Origin: Urechis unicinctus
Lineage: Eukaryota; Annelida; Polychaeta; Xenopneusta; Urechidae
Assembly (NCBI GenBank): GCA_034190875.2
Contig: CM067358.1
Location: forward strand, 49,900,113-49,964,112
Direction of reading: 5' to 3'
DNA length: 64,000 nucleotides
Below, one piece after another: positions 38,481-55,030 of this stretch (positions are counted from its first letter, which is position 1; every line of letters starts with the position of its first letter). A model generated the notes under the pieces. The model did not search any database. It saw nothing but the letters and a program-made list of their open reading frames with translations, and was not told the origin of the DNA. A program made the translations under genes and the position numbers.

Positions 38481-41400
38481 GATTGCAGTGGATTGGGATC
38501 CTTAGTTGGCTCCTTACTTCTGCCTCTAGTACCCCTCGTGCCGGCCCTGATGTTCTTCACGTGGACTTACGCCTTGGGGCGAGCAAAATAGCAACTGATT
38601 ATGGTGTTTGATTGCACTTCGAGCACGCTATACGCTATACACAGTGGGCAGTCAATCGCCAGCTAGAACCCCGTAGTAACGCGGTAGCACGCATCGGGCG
38701 CTCAGTACAAATGCCTCAGCAGCCCCGACACCTATACACATATATAAATATGTATATATTTTCTATGATTTAGGCCCGTTGTGTGTTAGCCATTCCAAAC
38801 GCACAACTGTTTGCAATTGAATGACTTTTTTTTCTGTACCTGGATTAAGAGATATTTTTCAAACAGTCAAAAAGTGTTTCATATCATCATTTAGGTGTAT
38901 ATTTAAACCTAGCGGAATGTTAGTTCCCTTTTTGTCAGATTAAGCATTTTACTGATGCATTGAGTATATTCGAATGCATAATGTTTACTCATGTAGTAGG
39001 TTATTCAATAGGCCTGATTTCGAGAGGACGAAAAATCGTGACTATTCTCGTTATCGCATATCTTTACATTAAGGTGATGACAATGACGATCGATTCCCGA
39101 GAGAGTTGATTGGTTTAAGCACGGACGGGTCGTTTATATTACTCCCTTTTTCGTTTTTGGTTGTAACTTACTGATATCCCGGATGGAATGTGGTTGTTAT
39201 CTTACTCCCTGCTATATGTGCGTAGATAGAATGTCAATTAATATGAATGCAGAACACCAAATACACTTTTATTACTTGGACTGTATTGTGTGAATTTTAG
39301 TATATCTATCCGTCCTGAGATGACATAGTTTGCAGAAATGTAGAGGAGTAGGCTATATGAACAGGTGTTTGCCTAGCAGCTGTACTGGTGTGATTTATTT
39401 GCTACTAGGTGGATGGTATATAATAAATACTTATGCCGTAGGCAATGGCGCAATTTGTAGTTGTGCAGACTTGCCTTATACATCGACGGCAGCATTGAGA
39501 GTATCTATTTGGCATACTTTTAGCAACAGACACCCTGACTGTGGATATGCCTCTATCAACCTTGTTTAAAAGCAACACCGACCGGACAACACTCCCTAGA
39601 TTGATTTTGTGGGTGGGTATTATCGAAGAGATAAGCCACAACTTATTTTCCCAGGTTTCTCACATACGATTTGTTGGAACTTATTCAATGATACGAAGTG
39701 TTACTTATAATACGTTCCTCGGTAAAAGACGTCATCTCTGTACTACTTGTGTGCTTTGTTGATTATGGAAATAGCTATTTATCCCTTCAAATATGCATTG
39801 GTGTATCATGACTTAAATATTACAAAATGAACGAGTATATCAGATTTTTTCAGCGCTGAGAATCTGCACTAATTCTTGCAGGGGTAATCAAAACGTCCGA
39901 AGGATTCTATTGTTCGTTCATAAACTTTCTAAAATATAATAAACACATAAAAGAGTTTCTTTATCTATTTTCAAAACTGTCAAGCAATCAGTTTAAACCC
40001 ATCATTGACAGAATAAATATATGGGTATATCTTCCGCGTTTGTAACTTCTTAAAAACCATTATAACATTTCCGTATGTCATTTTAAGACCAGTTTGTGCA
40101 CGTTTCATTGAGCCAATGTCTCGAAAGCAATTCAAGAGGTAATATCGGTAACTATTAACTCCTACCTTTGCTTCGTTTGTTCAACTAAATTCCTATCACC
40201 GCCATTCAATCACTGACACGTTATGATCTAATAAAGTGCGAAAATATCAGTAGCGCTGCCCACAAACACCCATCTCTACAAAAACAATAGAAATAATATA
40301 TTGTGGGACTGTTTGTGCGATAATACTAGAAAATAGTGCCAAAATCGTCTTAAATGAAGGCTTAAGGCAAAGACGATAAGACACAATTACCGAAGGTTGT
40401 CTATCATTGTGCGAGGAGCGTGACAGACGGTTATTAAGAGGTTGTTTTTAGGAGCTTACATTGTTATGTCAGGCATGTTTTTACTTACATTGTATGGACG
40501 ATTATTTAAATGCACCTATTGCATAGTCAAGTAAGCAATCGTGGTTTAATGCTAGTCCTATGGTACGAACGAAACCCACTTTCTGGATCAACTATTACAA
40601 CTGTTTCTGGAGTACAGTTATAGCTTATGCTAACACAAATAAAAGAAACAAAAAATATACTATAATTGTTGTAATATGAGGTATGAGTTTGAATAGCGGT
40701 AATGGAAATCGTGTTAATTTCATTACTTTAATTTTTTCGATTGAATAAAAAAAATATGTTCTAAGTATGAAGGCATGCCATGTTTCTCAATTCAGTCTTG
40801 GGTCAAAATAACGCATTGTAAAACCAAAATTCATATAATTACTAATGCAAATGGGTTTCAAACGAGTCTGCCTCTGAGAAGCCATCTAAATGATGAACAT
40901 CAATCGGAGATTCGGTTTCCATGACCAACCTTAAATGCTAACGTTTATACTATTAAAGGGACCCAATCTCGCATAAAGCGACTGGTTGGAAAACTAACGA
41001 GGCTGAGATGACGGTCTGGCACGATACTATTAGGCCACTTGATTGAGTGCATGTCCTTGCAGAGAGTCACGATGAACAAGTTTTATGCTAACACCGTACA
41101 ATCTCACCCAAAGAATTGTAAGTCGAAAGGCGACTTGGCTGGTAGCTGCACAATGTATGGTTTCAGAATCACGAAGTGTTTGCTCCGAATATGTAGCCTC
41201 GGAAAATATATATTTAACATTCTTCTTGGCGATTAGCGTTTGATACAATATCTGACGTGGCCGGTTTCGTGATACGTTGTTACACATTAAAATCGTTATC
41301 AGATAATCGGACGCCGCCCTTGTACGAAACACGAAAATGACGGATGAGTTAACTGCGATTGTCGGAGCGGAAGATAAGGTGCCGCGTGGGGTTATGACGT

Positions 41401-42675
41401 TGCCAGCCAGGTGGTCATTATTTGCGGTCATCATTATTTTATCTTTGCTTAATTAATGTGTTGTTGAGTCGACTAACTACAGATGGAACTATCATTATAC
41501 TGTTGCGCATACTGGATCTTTGGAGTGGTGTAATATCAATAGGTTAAAATGCTTTAATTATCCTCGCAGCGTTATAAAACTCGTGTAATCTAAATACTCA
41601 AGCAAGCCGATTGTTCTGTATCAAAACACATAAGAAATCGGTTTCTAAGCTGAACGACATCGTAACGCATCTCACAGTATTTGTTCTCCATTCATTTAAC
41701 GTGTCAAACAATAGACTGTGTGACATTTATTTGTATAAACTAATGTGATTGTATGGCAACATATTGAACTCAGGCTTTTTCGTGACATTTATGGACATTG
41801 CAGGCCATTTAGAGATCTTAAAACCTCTATATTAACAGTATTCATAATTTTAATGACCGATTAAACTAGCTAGAGGCGTAGCAGAGAGACTGACAATTGT
41901 AGTTGTGTTCGCATAATGATTGAATATATCCTGCTCAGTTGTCTGTCCAAATACGTTAGCAAATTTATGGTAAACGGAAATGGCTGATAGTAAAATGTAC
42001 GCATTTCTCGGGAGGCTAATCAGCGATTCGGTATATTGAGTTAAATACAATGAAGCTATTGGCTAGATGAGCCCATACCTGAAATAGCCGTCACTCTGGG
42101 GTGTGTCTGGGTCCGTAGTCAGTGTATACTATGATACAATTTACGGATTGTCACATTATAGTGCAGCTCTCGCATTATAGTATACTTTATATACCAAACG
42201 TTATCTTGTGATAAATGCTTGTTCTTATATATGTGATTTCAAAACTTATTTCTCCCATTTTGCGGTCGTTTCTAAGAAGTGCAAACTACCGGTTGTAAAG
42301 CATTATATATTGCACCTGTGTAAGGACGGTAAAAGGAATCTCATTCTATGATAAATTATGTCGTCCATTTTTTGGCATGGTTTATTGATATAATCGGTTT
42401 GATTGTTTTAAGGATAACATAATCTGTAGCACGATTGTGAGTTTCAGGAGGTTATTCAATATGAGAGTAAATGGACTAGGCAGAGAAGCAATCAATGCGC
42501 AAACCATATGGCGGTATAAACATATGTAATGGGGCTGTCTGCGGTTTAAAGATTTCATGCACGGATGTGAAAACCATCATGACAATAATAGCTTTTTGTC
42601 GGCGCGTGGATCATAGACACATGTTATGCCGAATAAAGGACATACCAGCGAATAAACCGCCTTGTCCAGCTCGCC

Positions 42676-42727
42676 GGGTATATATATATAAATATATATG
42701 TATATATATATATATCTATACATATAT
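42676..42727. repeat. Short (TA)n tract
   Basis: About 50 bases of interrupted TA repeat; it lies where the paralogous copy has the longer tract at 7070-7475. Confidence 0.85.
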
Positions 42728-43189
42728 TTGCCTGTACTGCTGCATGGCGACAAGATAGCAACACTGCCGGTAACAGTAAATGCACTATTTGCCTGTATGC
42801 TGCACGCGACGTAGAACACTGAATGCCGTGAGGAGGTCACATTGTTTCACGCGCAAACATAGACCATACGGAAAAGATGGATTGAATGAGCAAACGACAT
42901 CAATATTGTCGGACGCCTTTCACTTCACATGTAATTGTTCCAATGCGTGAGGTCCCCTTATTAGATTATATGCTTACTCCTTACATTACGGTGCATAAAT
43001 TAATGGAGAATCAATACTATGTTTGGATGTGTATTAGTCGGTAGCCACAGGCAGCAGAGAGTCCATATCTGAACGAATAATTTAATGACAGGACCAATGA
43101 TGACGACAATACACATATACAATGTTGATTGAGTATAGATCCACGGTGAAAATCGGCAACCGAAATCTTAGAAGCGCACGAGTCAGGCA

Positions 43190-45470
<2,281 letters not shown>

Positions 45471-45740
45471 ACTCTATCTATATATTCGTTTTACTCCATA
45501 TATATATATGTGTAGTATATTTTTGATATTTATATATATATTTATGTCGGCCTAATATATTATACATGTATAGTCATATCGTTATACATATATATATATA
45601 AATTCCTGTATATGTATATTTAAAGGTCGCCCACGAAAGGTCTAGACAGTAATATATATATATAAATCCAACCTTATCGTGCATATATATATTTTCGATA
45701 TATATCGGATATATATATATATATTTATATATTTATATTA

Positions 45741-46729
45741 AAAACAAGAAGGTAATCTCTGATAATTTACTTGGTCAGGTTAAGGCACTAGTCTGTCTAT
45801 ATTGTTCCTATGTGGGGTGACCTTCCAAAAACAACAACGTGACAAATCGTGATTTTAAATCATCATGCAATCAAATAAAGTACACCCAAATGTACAGAGT
45901 TCAGATTATTTCGTGATTGGCACAAGAATATGCAGCCAAATGAGAGATGCATTAAAGGTCACGTTTGACTTAGGTTATGCGAACACCACAGTCTCACTTG
46001 TGATCCCAAAAAAAGTTGTAAGAATCGTACAAAATACCATAAGGAGTCAGATTTACGGCTGTTGACACAAAGAAAAAGCAAATAACATCATTTAATTGGT
46101 CACGCATCGAAACGGGAGGGGATTTGTCGTCAAATAATGTTCATATGTTTTTGTCATAACAGTGATTAACCGAAGTACACTGACTATCGTTGCAAGTTTA
46201 CGTTGTGCATATCAAATGAAATTTCCATGGTAAGAGTAGCACATAGGTTAACTACATATATACGAACAGGCCAGTTTGTCCCCGGAGATTTTTAGCAGCA
46301 CTGCGTGTGATTTCATCATGATATTACGGATGAGGTGAGAATAAGGGACTGATGATTGTGTGTATGTATCGTGTACGATAGGATATTTATACATCGTCAG
46401 GGGTTCTAATAATACGTCATCATGCATGTAATTAACCGGGCTGACATGTACCGTATCGGAATTTTATTTTACGTGCAAATCATCCGAAGGGCTTGAAGAA
46501 GAGTGTGATGTTGATGGCATAAGTGTAAGCTGCTAAAAAAATTACCGTGCTGTATTCGCTCGTATACACTCGCACTACGTGTCGTTATAAATAATCTGCA
46601 TCTTAATTGACTGATAATCTATCGGATTAAAAAGACCCAATGCAAATAACACAAAGTCTTTATAGAGACAAGGTCACAGCTGTGTTTTATCAGTTGGCTG
46701 CCAGAAAAATCGAAAATGTTGGTGATGCA
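45741..46729. other. Gene-free host DNA
   Basis: AT-rich with short unconserved ORFs. Possible very diverged continuation of inverted repeat B toward 46560 is too weak to call. Confidence 0.5.
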
Positions 46730-47490
46730 GTTATTTTCCAGGAGATAATGCGTTTGATGCTAATGTACTTTTGCATAACATGGACTTACTGCAAGATAAA
46801 CTGGTAAGCAATGGTGCCATGCACAATTACGCAACGTATTAGTTAGCAGATTGTATATGTAGCTGGGCCCATGTGCTGAATCATAATAAAGTTGTAAAGG
46901 GTTGTTCATCTGACCAATTCACCACTTATCAATTTTGAAAGCAATTTCCGGCCTTGAATATTTATCAAATTTCGAAGCCAGATTTAAGATTATGTGACAG
47001 TTTGATCGCGGGTCGTGTATATCCTCCCAATATCTTCAAATTCACAGACAAGAATGTCTTTTGTGTCATTCGATAGAAGCAATCATATTTAAGTCAAAAA
47101 GACGGAAGGGAATGAGTAATGATTGCGGTGTGATACATTGCAGTATTCAGAGGCGTTATGTAATGAATACCAAATATCATAAAAAACTCAAAATAAAAAT
47201 ATTTTTCTCTGTTTATTTATTGCAATGTATGGACCAACATTCGAATTCATGTAAACGAAACTCGTGGATCTGCCATAAAATTTAATATGGGTAAACGCTG
47301 CAAACATTTTTTTATATTGGGTAATATTGGCCTGTTGTTAGGATCAGCGAACTCTCATATTTGTGATATCAACTAGCGAGCATACTGTACATATCTGAGA
47401 GCTAGTAGAGGTCATAGAGCACCTCGGGATATCATTTACAGGGTGCCTTGTTGTTACCCTGGCACAATAACCTATATATATGATGTTCGT
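46730..47490 (-). repeat. Host repeat B, inverted copy
   Basis: 46800-46950 is the inverse of 1-245; 46950-47490 is the inverse of about 63570-63990. It therefore joins, in one piece, the sequences found at the end and the start of this window. It forms the left arm of a unit whose right arm is 53060-54085. Confidence 0.7.
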
Positions 47491-50400
47491 AGCTTTTATA
47501 ACACCGCAAATACAATTATATTGCCAAACATTTCTGCGGATTAAAAATAGACTCTCGCTAGTGCAGCAGATCAATAGTATGCTACGCAATTGACTGAAAA
47601 CCTCATCACCTCCACTTGTATGGTTGTTCATGCATAGAATAGCAAAAGCGGCCTCAGACATGGTTAAGATTACTTATTCAAGCTGTCACATTTGACATTC
47701 TCTTCGAACGTCAATAAAAGCTTGTCAGGGTGCACCACTTACAGAAAATAGATAGCATCGGTTTGAGTATCTTTTAGTGCCGGGCGACTGGGCTGATTTA
47801 CATCATTTCATTCTGTTGCTTCATTTTTGTAAAGCCGTAAATTTTATATATTCATTAGGCTCAGGCAAACATTTATTAGAGTAGAATTGTGTATGTGATT
47901 ACAATACTAAAGTTAAAACTCGTAAATGAATTTGTGGTAGGCATCTCGCTGCCTTATAAAATGCAATACTGTATATTTAAACATAATGCAATGATATCGT
48001 AAGTTTGTAGCCCACAATACTACCAGCAAACCATGCATATTAGTATATTATTGACCTATATATGTAACATTTTCATTATGCATTTCATGGTGACTGATAT
48101 CTTTTTTAATGCGTATTTAACAAAAATGGATACTTTGCTGCCAGTTCATTCTTTGTAGTATTCATCAAGAAGCCTTGCAAGAGCTTTGATGCATCGTGTC
48201 ATCATCATTCCATGAGTATGTCATGCAATGATGTCTTACAACAGCCCATACTATGATTGATGAGATGTTTATGATGACCTACCGTTTTCAAAGATGCATG
48301 CGTTCTAAGCTAGGCACAATTCTTACGGATGTCATTGCCAGTTATAGGACAATGTATATGAAGATTGGTGGACTGGGCATTGCACTCGCAGCAGCGCAAT
48401 AACAAAATGTCTTCCGCTATGTCAACGGTTATAAATCTTACATCAAGCATATGGTGCAATGATGTAATCCTTACTCAAAGGCTATAGCTCCTGACGATAG
48501 CAAATTGATAGCAGATGAAAAGCAACCTTGCAGCGACCGCAATAAAATTGATTTGTGACCATATACGGCTGCTTACTGGTATTCGCTTTCAGTCGTCAGT
48601 TTTTTCGTATATATTCAGCGTGTTATGCAGATGTAATTATGTGCGCTGCTCGCACAATGTTTTCTTTACTAGCAACGCGAATATTGGTGGACTAGGCAGA
48701 AAGTCTATACTCACATTAAACTGTTAGTGGAATGAGTTTGTATTTAGCCCGGAGGTCGAAGGTCCTGGTAATAGTCGATAACGTATAGGGGTTGTTGTAA
48801 CCATGCGCCTGTTAATTAACTAACAGTCAATAATAACGCAATTATTAATTGACAATAATCTCCAATATACTAGTTTTTAATCTCTTTCAACGTCTGCTTT
48901 CCACACTATGTAGGGGCAAGATTAGAATTCAGGGTGGATATATGCATAATACCAAGCAATTTGTCGGATTTTGCATACATCCGGCATTGCTCGACTGGAC
49001 AATAATATGACACACAAAAGTCAAGGCATGTAGATTTTAAACGTGTTGTGAATAAATGATGATATATTCAGCCCCACTCAATGCAGGCCCAATGCCATTT
49101 TTACGCAGATGCATACATTTTACATAGTATCAGGTATCTTTGCATATCTAATCAGCGGCTAGGTTCATATTTAAAGCTCAGGAAATCAGCTGCAATCCTT
49201 TTTGAAAGCCGAAAAGTGTACCATTAGTGATATTGCGGCAAACCAAACGGACACATGCATTGGTTAGAGTATATATATTTAGGACGAGCGTTTATCATAT
49301 GCACATCATTTGCAGAGAAAGTTGATCATCTGCAAAAAGGTTGAAAATATAGTAAAAAGACTATATTTACACAAAACCCGGTGTCATTAAATGGTTTTGA
49401 CTATTCCAGATATTGGCGCCACTCATCAATGTAAAGGTTGTTATCTGCCAAATACACCTAGTAACCACTCGACCATATAAGCCATGCCATCAATTTCACC
49501 ACGGCCCATTACCTGCGGACATCAAAGCACCGACACACATGCACCAGATTTACTAACTCTATTATACACGCGTATCGAAGATGGTTACTTTATCGTGATC
49601 TATAAATATATGCAGGCGCTAGACACTGTTGTCTGGAATAATTGTACTGAACTTATCATATTATCCTGCTGTGAACAAAGCGACCATTGTTCGTTTCCAT
49701 GCTGCGACTCTCTGTGGTGTGATCGGGCGGTAAAGTTCATGTACTAGCAATAAATAATGCAAATAGTGCTTTTAGGATCAGGGTAGCAATGTTGTTGTGC
49801 ATAGACAATGAAAGCCTACCCCACTGATTTGTTCATACAATAAGAATTGCCTATGCAGACAAGAGTAGCCGCCTCAATGCCTACCAGTAAGTGCATTGCT
49901 AATATTGCTGATTACATCAGATATTGTAGATAGCGTTAATAGTATCGGGTTTTGGTTTCTCGTGACACGGATGATCACTTTAAGTGGCAGTCGTTCGCTG
50001 AAAAGGGAAACCACATACATCATCGCATTTGAAAGTGAACAAATAACCATTATTGTTACCACTGAATTCAAAATGTACCGCACCGCTGGAATCTCATTAG
50101 GAGCGGCCGTGGACGGTGTTGAGTCCCATCATCATGGTAGATGGCGCCTCTGTACTTAACTAAGTTTTTTGAGTGATGATATATCTTCAAAGTGTTGAAT
50201 AAGTTGTGGTAACTAGAAACACAACAAAACGAACCAGGTAGACATTGCTTCTTCTAACTTCAAAAGTATATATCACTGCTCTAACAAGCAGCTTAAACCA
50301 TTACGTTTCCATGTTAAACAAAGGAAATCATAAGCTATCTTTCTTAATAATGCAATACGTGTCGTTAGGTGTTTATTATGACCTGGTTGAAATTGACGAT

Positions 50401-51300
50401 TGAAATTCGAAAGAGCTAGAGAAATATAATCATCAGCCAGTAACTATATGAATTGGTGCATTAATTGCGGTATCCTGCTTTATATTATATCAGTTGCATG
50501 AAAGTCTACTTTATGTTGCTTATAGCACCGGACAAGATCAACACCATAACGAACAGATCAGAAGCCAAGCTGTTGGATCGTTGCAATCGGGACAATATTC
50601 ATGGAGCATGCTTTTGCAGCTGCAAATGTTAATTATGCAAGCGACGAACAATAGCATGTCTGCAGCCTATTTATCTGCATTCGTATTTACGATGCATAGG
50701 TGTATGTTTCCAAGGCTCATCGTCAACAGTTGAACGAAAACACTTTCAATTATCTGCAGATTAGCTTATACATCTACAAAACATTAGCAGAAGTTTATGA
50801 AAGTTATAGAATCTCTCCGCTTCCAAAGATAGCATAAATATTCATCGCTAAATCACGCAGCTGGGAATGCAGACTTATTTAATTATGAAAGTACGAGAGC
50901 AATACATTCACCGGCAAATAATTATTTGCAGTGGTGCATTAATTGCGGCATCCTGCTTTATGTTGGCATAATGGCCCACTTGTTTTTGCTTATTGCTCCG
51001 GAAGAGATCAACACCACAACCAACAGATCAGGAGCCAATCTGTTGCAATGTTGAAATAAGGACAATAGTCATATTGCCTGCTATCCCTTTTTTCAGCTGT
51101 AAAAACTTTATTATCTGCATTCGTGTTTACGATGCATGGATGCAGGTTTCCAAAGCTTGTCGTCAACAGTTGCTTCACTAAATATCCGCAGATCGGTTTA
51201 CACATACAAAAAACATTAGCAGTTTGTAAAGCTAGCACACATCTTTATCCCTTATTCACGCAGCAGCCAGTAATCATTCATTGTATGTCTTCGTTATTTT
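47490..51300 (+). repeat. Host repeat C, copy 1 (no gene)
   Basis: Collinear with 59090-62760. Anchors: 47545-47760 with 59140-59345, 48060-48720 with 60290-60910, 49080-49740 with 61150-61760, 49800-50160 with 61800-62265, and 50340-50760 with 62400-62740. ORFs in one copy (for example 60514-60918) are interrupted in the other, arguing against a gene. Confidence 0.7.
50440..51240 (+). repeat. Tandem duplication of about 440 bp within repeat C
   Basis: 50440-50760 and 50880-51240 align: both contain GTGCATTAATTGCGG, GATCAACACCA, CAACAGATCAG-like and TTACGATGCATNG blocks in order. A third single copy is at 62545-62740. Confidence 0.65.
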
Positions 51301-53060
51301 ATTCTGCATAAGCATTAACAGTATTCCCGCTTATTCATCGGATAATGTTATGTTTGATTGGAGTCTCTGTTAGAAAATGCGACGAAACGAATGTGGAAAA
51401 ACCTTTGTAAACAAACGCCGGCTGGTGGTTTGATACGGATTGTATAGCCAGCGATACGTAATACATTACCGACTGATTGACAGACACGGCGATTAAAATC
51501 AAATGCAAATATGTGTCAATTAATAAATACTTATAAAATGCATAGCTACATATGTTAACTTTTGAAAGCGAGATTGCAGAGTGAAGCGCTGTGTTAGGCA
51601 TGGGTGTGTCCTATATTGGCTTAAAATTGGAAGTATTTTTTGCTTATAGATGATATGTCAATGAAATGGCGTGATTAGCTAGCTTAACATGTGATCCGAT
51701 CGCATTGATCAGACGGGTCTAAATGCGACAGAAAATACTGTTGAAGAAGTTGGAAAAATCTTTTGGAACGCTTTCAAAGATCTGCCACTTGCACAACTGT
51801 CATCCACATATGACTCGGCACATCTACTTAAATCAAGTTCACATGCAAGACTAACAAACAAAACGGCCTATAGGTATACGGATTAGTTCATTCGGCACAT
51901 GAAAGCAACCTATATCAACGCTGACGCACGAACAGCAAGTGTCTCTGGGATACAGAAGCAGAGAAAACAGCATTAACATTTCCAGGATAGGCAAAAGGTG
52001 TGAGGGGAGATGGACGGTGTTTGTACACACATTATATTCAGGACTAGTGTTTAAACGCCATCACGAGAACTCGGCTATGAAATATTCGATCTAGCGGAAT
52101 GTTTTCCTAAGCGGATCAATCGTCAAAGTAGGTTCGATATGCTACAAGAGCGTTTCCGGACCAATGGATTCATTAAAGCAAAACATTATTGAGCTGTGAA
52201 CAATGGAAGCAAAAATGACTAACATTAAATGATAATTTGCAGAGCATGCAGATCGATTTCCGAATTGCTTGTGCAACTGATTTACACCGTGGACATAAAC
52301 ACACATGCAAACCCAAAAACTATAAACATTACCCAAACACAAACCCGCGATAGTGCCATAGTAATGTTGTTTTCATTTATCTACAGCTTCGTGAGAAATG
52401 CCAAATCGAAACATTTATAGTGCTTTCGTATAACACATTAGAATTAGAATGTGTATGCGTCAATGTTTTTTTTATTTACTCGTTTGCCTCCGGCTTACAC
52501 AATATGGATTCACGAATTAAGCTCAACAGTATCTATCAATTCATATTTTATCTGGGAAGTTATAGAAGAAGGGAGAAGAAATGACCGAGGCTTCCAGTGT
52601 CCGCCATTGGGGAATACCATTTCGTGCACAATCACTATCGAAATCAATTGATTCAAGCTTCTCCAAGACTGAACTGACAACAGCTCATTGGTTATAGAGG
52701 CAAAGCGCTATCGTTAAATACGCTGACCGGTCCTCCACAAACGGCTAGTAGCGAGTAGTCTAGTAGCTATTATGATTACCCAATGATACAAGCAAGCATT
52801 AAGCATATTTTCTATTAAAGGTCACCTGCCCTGTAAATGTTTCTGTTAGATATATGCTCGTGAAATGTATCACGACAGCCTTAACATTGCAACGGTTTTA
52901 TTTTAACATCATATTATTTTCTTTTCATTACGCGACTTAAAGCTCTGGTGTATGTCAGAGAAGGTCTAGAATTCCATGGTCAGCATTAAAGCAACCGTAT
53001 CATTGAATGGATTCTCGTGCCCATATATCTTCGTTACGTTATCCTCGTGAGAAGCTTCAC
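51300..53060. other. Gene-free host DNA between repeats C and B
   Basis: Short ORFs only; no recognised feature. Confidence 0.55.
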
Positions 53061-54085
53061 CCACAGTTCGCGATTTACTAGGTATTGGAAGTAGATGGAA
53101 GAGATGTGAATAAGTTATATGACCGAAGGTTGAACGAAAGTCCATTCAACGAATTCAATAACACCTTTGTTGGTGTAATAACTAATTCGTTAGTTACGGT
53201 ATGGGGCTTACCAGCATGCACAATTTACGTAAGCAACTGGTCAAACTTAGTTTTAAATGCTAAAGATATATGTGTTTCTCAAACATTCTAGATTATGTTT
53301 TTCTCAGAAATTTTCCAGGAGGATTAACAAAAGGAAGCATTTATTTTGTTATCATTTATTACACCTGTTCATGATTTAGCTAGGTGTTTTGTTGTGACAG
53401 ACAAGCTATATAGTTGCTGTTGGATACAATAGGGAGTATTCACTAGGCACTCCACACCCATGACGGACTATTGATCAAACGCTTCTTCAGCACTTTCTCA
53501 TATAATGAGTCCATGTGCTTTCAAATCACTCAATCACCGCATAGATGGGAATATTACGCTGTCTATACCTTGCACTGAATAAAACAAGGTAGAAGATGTT
53601 TTTTGTTATTCTGTATTTAATACATAACGCCTCAGAAAACTCCATACCGCCCGTCTCTTAAAATAGGATTGCTTCGATCAAATCACGCAAATGACATTCA
53701 CTGAAGATATTAGGATGAAATACACAAACAGACACATTAGTTTTTATCTGGCATCAAAATATGATAGTATCCTAGATCGGATAATGCTTTCCAAATTAAA
53801 CAAATTTGAATTGGTCCGATGAACAACCCTTTACAACATTATCATGATTCAGCTCCTCGGCTTCGCTATATTCACATTCTGCTCACAATTGCATTGCGTA
53901 GTTGTGTATCGACACTAATGAAATGTGTCAATTGAAAATAGTTCAGGTGCCAAGATATTCCAGTACCCGACGTGTGTTTAAATGTTCACTTACAGCGCAA
54001 AACTTTGTCCTACATCAGTATCTGGTGCCATTGCTTACCAGTACAGTAAGCTCATTTTATTCACAGGTACATTAGCAATGGCTCC
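53060..54085 (+). repeat. Host repeat B, direct copy
   Basis: 53205-53350 matches 62790-62930, 53460-53560 matches 63020-63130, 53595-53790 matches 63760-63985, and 53785-54085 matches 1-285. No gene. Right arm of the unit 46730-54085. Confidence 0.7.
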
Positions 54086-55030
54086 TGGAAGAAAACTGCA
54101 TAACTTACATTTCTATATTCAACTGGAGCCGACTAATGAAACCCAGCCGTGATCTTGTCTCTACATGACCTTTGCGTTGTCTGTAGAGATCTACTCACTG
54201 CAATATTCGTTAGCGATAGTTAGTTCGTATATCATTGCTCGTCAGGTTCATAAGCTCATAGGTATTCACCTACATTCACACACTTGCGGTACCGATCATC
54301 GAAATATCTAGCAGTTGGGTCATCCATGTAGCACTTACTACACAATTGCAACCCCGAGGGTCCGGAATTGTTACCACATTATAACATCCGGTCACTAATT
54401 CCATTTTATCCGAAAGCCAATCAATTACACATAACAACACCCTAGCCCAACCAAACCATGACACTTGCGCTGTCTCGATTTAACTACTTTATCAATGAAA
54501 TATATGCACTACGGATGTTCCGTTTATTTACTTCCAACCTTAAAGGCAATTATTTTTCTTTTTGTTTCTACAGGTGAATACTGCCGTTTTAATATTGACC
54601 ATATTCAGACTGATAAGCCTGTTACCCGGTTATCAAGCATTGTTAGCTTGCTATAGCTAAGTCTTTCTAAAATATGTCTCACATAAACATTCACACGACC
54701 AAGGAATATATAAATATGTTTATATTTTGATTGGCATTTCACATGTCGTTGCATCGATATATTCATATTGAGAAATCGAAGACAGATGGTACATGGTGCA
54801 TTCAATGAAACTGGATTCGGCTGAATTATTGATATGCATGGACGACACAATCATTTTTATCGTGATCTTACAACATGATCTATATCAATTTAATTGCGGT
54901 ATTAGATGGCGGTAGACATTCGACTATGTTGTGAATACGAGATTCAATGATGAGGGTATTTGAAACGATCAATAAGAAAGGCTTTCTTGGTATTAAAGAG
55001 GAAACATCGGAGCTTCCGTCCTCACAAAGT
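54085..55030. other. Gene-free host DNA around repeat E inverted copy
   Basis: Nothing beyond the short repeat E match at 54560-54690. Confidence 0.55.
54560..54690 (-). repeat. Host repeat E, inverted copy
   Basis: Contains TATTGACCATATTCAG and TATCAAGCATTGTTAGCTTG, the inverse of 44585-44660. Confidence 0.6.
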
